DNA from: Acidobacteriota bacterium
Lineage (GTDB): Bacteria > Acidobacteriota > Vicinamibacteria > Vicinamibacterales > JAFNAJ01
NCBI GenBank assembly: GCA_017860085.1
Contig: JAFNAJ010000110.1
Span: 1-7,829, forward strand
Direction: 5' to 3'
DNA: 7,829 nt
The notes below the pieces were generated by a model. That model did not search any database. It was not told the DNA's origin and saw only the letters and a program-made list of their open reading frames with translations. Shown in pieces: positions 6,874-7,829 of this stretch (position 1 is the stretch's first letter; every line of letters starts with the position of its first letter). The position numbers and the translations under genes are program-made.

Positions 6874-7239
6874 CTAGCGTCCCTGGGGCGACGGGTCCCG
6901 GTCGTACGTCGCCGTCACGGTCGTCTTCAGACCGCCCCGAACCGAGAAATCGCCGATCACGGTCATCCGTCTCGGACGACAGGCCGCAACCAGATCGTCG
7001 AGGATCTGGTTGGTCACGTGCTCGTAGAAGATGCCACGGTTCCTGAACTCGATGAGGTAGTACTTCAGTGATTTCAACTCGATACAGGAATCTGCCGGCA
7101 CGTAGGTGACGCGGATTTCGCCGAAGTCGGGCAGCCCCGTCACCGGACACACCGACGTGAATTCCGTGAACCGGGTCTCGACGACGTACTCGCGCTCGGG
7201 CCGCGGGCTGGGGAAGGTCTCGAGGGTGGGTGCGCCCAT
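6874..7239 (-). CDS. queF: NADPH-dependent 7-cyano-7-deazaguanine reductase (preQ0 reductase), short type
   Basis: QueF reduces the nitrile of preQ0 to the amine preQ1 in the cytoplasm, a step of queuosine tRNA modification. The protein is of the short, single-domain kind, 121 residues. The catalytic cysteine is Cys31 in CPVTGLPDFG, with the partner Asp38 in the same motif. The NADPH-binding type motif is IELKSLKYYL (53-62), and FYEH (71-74) supplies the Glu/His of the substrate pocket. The start at 7239 gives a normal N terminus. The frame stays open far upstream, but that part is antisense to the HU gene and to the promoters, so I reject it. No Shine-Dalgarno sequence precedes the ATG, and a -10-like box lies 7 bases before it, so a leaderless mRNA is possible. 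No other queuosine gene is in the window. Confidence 0.95.
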   Translation of the reverse strand: MGAPTLETFPSPRPEREYVVETRFTEFTSVCPVTGLPDFGEIRVTYVPADSCIELKSLKYYLIEFRNRGIFYEHVTNQILDDLVAACRPRRMTVIGDFSVRGGLKTTVTATYDRDPSPQGR

Positions 7240-7246
7240 CGGGACG

Positions 7247-7255
7247 ATTCTAGCA
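7247..7255 (-). promoter_or_regulatory. Extended -10 promoter element for queF
   Basis: On the - strand the sequence reads tgctagaat. TAGAAT (7247-7252) matches five of six bases of TATAAT, with the extended -10 TG one base upstream (7254-7255). I see no good -35 box at normal spacing. Transcription would begin about 7 bases downstream, which is at or next to the queF start codon. Confidence 0.45.
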
Positions 7256-7258
7256 CCC

Positions 7259-7286
7259 GGGCCAGAAAAGCCCCGGTTTTTGGCCC
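7259..7286. promoter_or_regulatory. Inverted repeat between divergent queF and HU promoters
   Basis: gggcca (7259-7264) is the exact inverse complement of tggccc (7281-7286). The arms extend inward through a G-T pair and three A-T pairs (7266-7268 with 7277-7279), leaving an 8-base loop. It lies just upstream of the queF -10 element and ends 8 bases before the -35 box of the HU promoter. That is a fit place for an operator, but no known binding motif is recognised and both genes start on either side, so it is unlikely to be a terminator. Confidence 0.35.
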
Positions 7287-7294
7287 AAAACCAA

Positions 7295-7323
7295 TTGACA
7301 CGCCCGCCGCCGCGCGCTAGCAT
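7295..7323 (+). promoter_or_regulatory. Sigma70-type promoter of the HU gene
   Basis: A perfect TTGACA (7295-7300) is followed by a 17-base spacer and TAGCAT (7318-7323), which matches four of six bases of TATAAT. The spacing is ideal. A start near 7330 would give a leader of about 84 bases before the HU start codon. Confidence 0.65.
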
Positions 7324-7349
7324 ACGACGGAATTTTCGAGAGGTCTGCG

Positions 7350-7383
7350 GCTGCCGCCAGCGCGCGTGGCAGTGCGCGGCAGC
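7350..7383 (+). other. Hairpin in the HU mRNA leader
   Basis: gctgccgc (7350-7357) is the exact inverse complement of gcggcagc (7376-7383), an 8-bp GC-rich stem with an 18-base loop. It lies in the predicted untranslated leader and ends about 17 bases before the ribosome-binding site. It does not cover that site. An effect on mRNA stability or autoregulation is possible but not shown. Confidence 0.4.
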
Positions 7384-7413
7384 TCTCACGCGCGCGTACC
7401 AAGGGGGAGACCG

Positions 7414-7713
7414 ATGGCAGAAGCCCGTCGCATGGGCAAGTCCGAACTGTTCGCGTACTTCGCGGACAAGTTCGAGTGGAAGCGGGCCCAGGCCCGCGAG
7501 TTCTTCGACGAGCTCAACACGCTCGCCGAGAAGGAGCTGAAGCGCTCGGGCGAGTTCACGATCCCCGGGATGGTCAAGCTCGTCGTGCAGAAGCGGAAGG
7601 CCCGCATGGGTCGCAACCCGGCGACGGGCGAGCCCATCAAGATCCCGGCCAAGACGGTTGTCAAGGCTCGCATTGCGAAGCAGATGAAGGACGCGGTGCT
7701 GCCGCGCCGCTAG
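7414..7713 (+). CDS. HU/IHF-family nucleoid DNA-binding protein
   Basis: This is a histone-like DNA-bending protein of 99 residues, near the family's usual 90-100. GKSELFAYFADKF (8-20) is the helical N-terminal dimerisation region. GEFTIPGMVKLVVQKRKARMGRNPATGEPIKIPAKTVVKARIAKQMKDAV is the beta-arm region and C-terminal helix; the arm tip carries the conserved RNPATGE with the DNA-intercalating proline. Compared with classic HU, FGTF is replaced by EFTIPG, a variant I recall from other GC-rich phyla. The start at 7414 has a strong ribosome-binding site (aagggggaga, 7401-7410) close upstream. A GTG in the same frame at 7366 would add residues that do not look like HU and lacks such a site. The gene has its own promoter and terminator, so it is a single-gene unit. 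HU and IHF subtypes cannot be separated here. Confidence 0.93.
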   Translation: MAEARRMGKSELFAYFADKFEWKRAQAREFFDELNTLAEKELKRSGEFTIPGMVKLVVQKRKARMGRNPATGEPIKIPAKTVVKARIAKQMKDAVLPRR

Positions 7714-7732
7714 GCGCTTCGACGCGCCCCGC

Positions 7733-7778
7733 AAGCCCGTCGGCCGTGCACCAGCACGGGCCGGCGGGTTTTGCGTTT
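7733..7778 (+). terminator. Rho-independent terminator of the HU gene
   Basis: A long GC-rich stem is formed by 7733-7749 and 7754-7771 around the tetraloop acca, with one bulged base (g7760) and two G-T pairs. The T-run tttt (7769-7772) closes the stem, and a second ttt follows at 7776-7778. It begins 20 bases after the HU stop codon. The remaining bases to 7829 show no supportable feature. Confidence 0.85.
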
Positions 7779-7829
7779 AAGCGCGTGACGCTGCGCCCTC
7801 AACCGGGGACGTGGGCGGCAACACCGGCA

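Noticed and set aside
6821..7150. N-terminal extension of the Smr protein
   Set aside because: It is an alternative frame overlapping queF on the same strand, Arg/Asp/Gly-rich and without motif; the Smr domain is complete from 6820.
7240..7340. preQ1 riboswitch upstream of queF
   Set aside because: No preQ1-type stem with A-rich tail is seen on the - strand, and the -10-like box next to the start codon leaves no room for a leader.
7240..7734. N-terminal extension of queF in the same - strand frame
   Set aside because: The extension would cover the HU gene in antisense and both promoters; QueF homology begins right after the Met at 7239.

Overview
The window is high-GC bacterial DNA with tightly packed genes and no mobile element, CRISPR array, tRNA or rRNA. 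No gene in it is a firm taxonomic marker. The GC-rich style, the short QueF, the small stand-alone Smr protein and the HU variant would suit Acidobacteriota (Vicinamibacteria-like) or a similar soil/sediment bacterium, but that is only an impression.

Layout: (1) positions 1-729 hold the 3' part of an EamA/DMT-family permease. (2) After about 200 bases without a gene comes a compact + strand cluster, 931-6533. It encodes a Tat-exported molybdopterin oxidoreductase of the polysulfide/thiosulfate reductase type (PsrA-like), a four-cluster ferredoxin subunit (PsrB-like), an NrfD/PsrC-type quinone-interacting membrane subunit, two half-size YeeE/YedE (DUF395) sulfur-transport proteins, and a membrane-anchored or exported rhodanese-like protein. 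(3) On the - strand lie queF (7-cyano-7-deazaguanine reductase, queuosine pathway) and a small Smr-domain protein. The Smr stop codon interlocks with the rhodanese stop codon at 6530-6533. (4) Divergent from queF is an HU-family nucleoid protein gene with a clear sigma70-type promoter and a strong intrinsic terminator.

How the genes may work together: PsrABC would move electrons between the quinone pool and a sulfur compound (polysulfide, thiosulfate or similar) outside the cytoplasmic membrane. The two YeeE/YedE halves each carry one conserved Cys motif and probably move a reactive sulfur species through the membrane. The final gene is the most unusual. It is a rhodanese fold whose active-site Cys is replaced by Ser, and its only cysteine is the very last residue, after a run of five lysines. 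I infer that this tail, not the usual rhodanese loop, carries or senses sulfur for the transporter and reductase. The cluster as a whole is the best candidate here for an incompletely described system.
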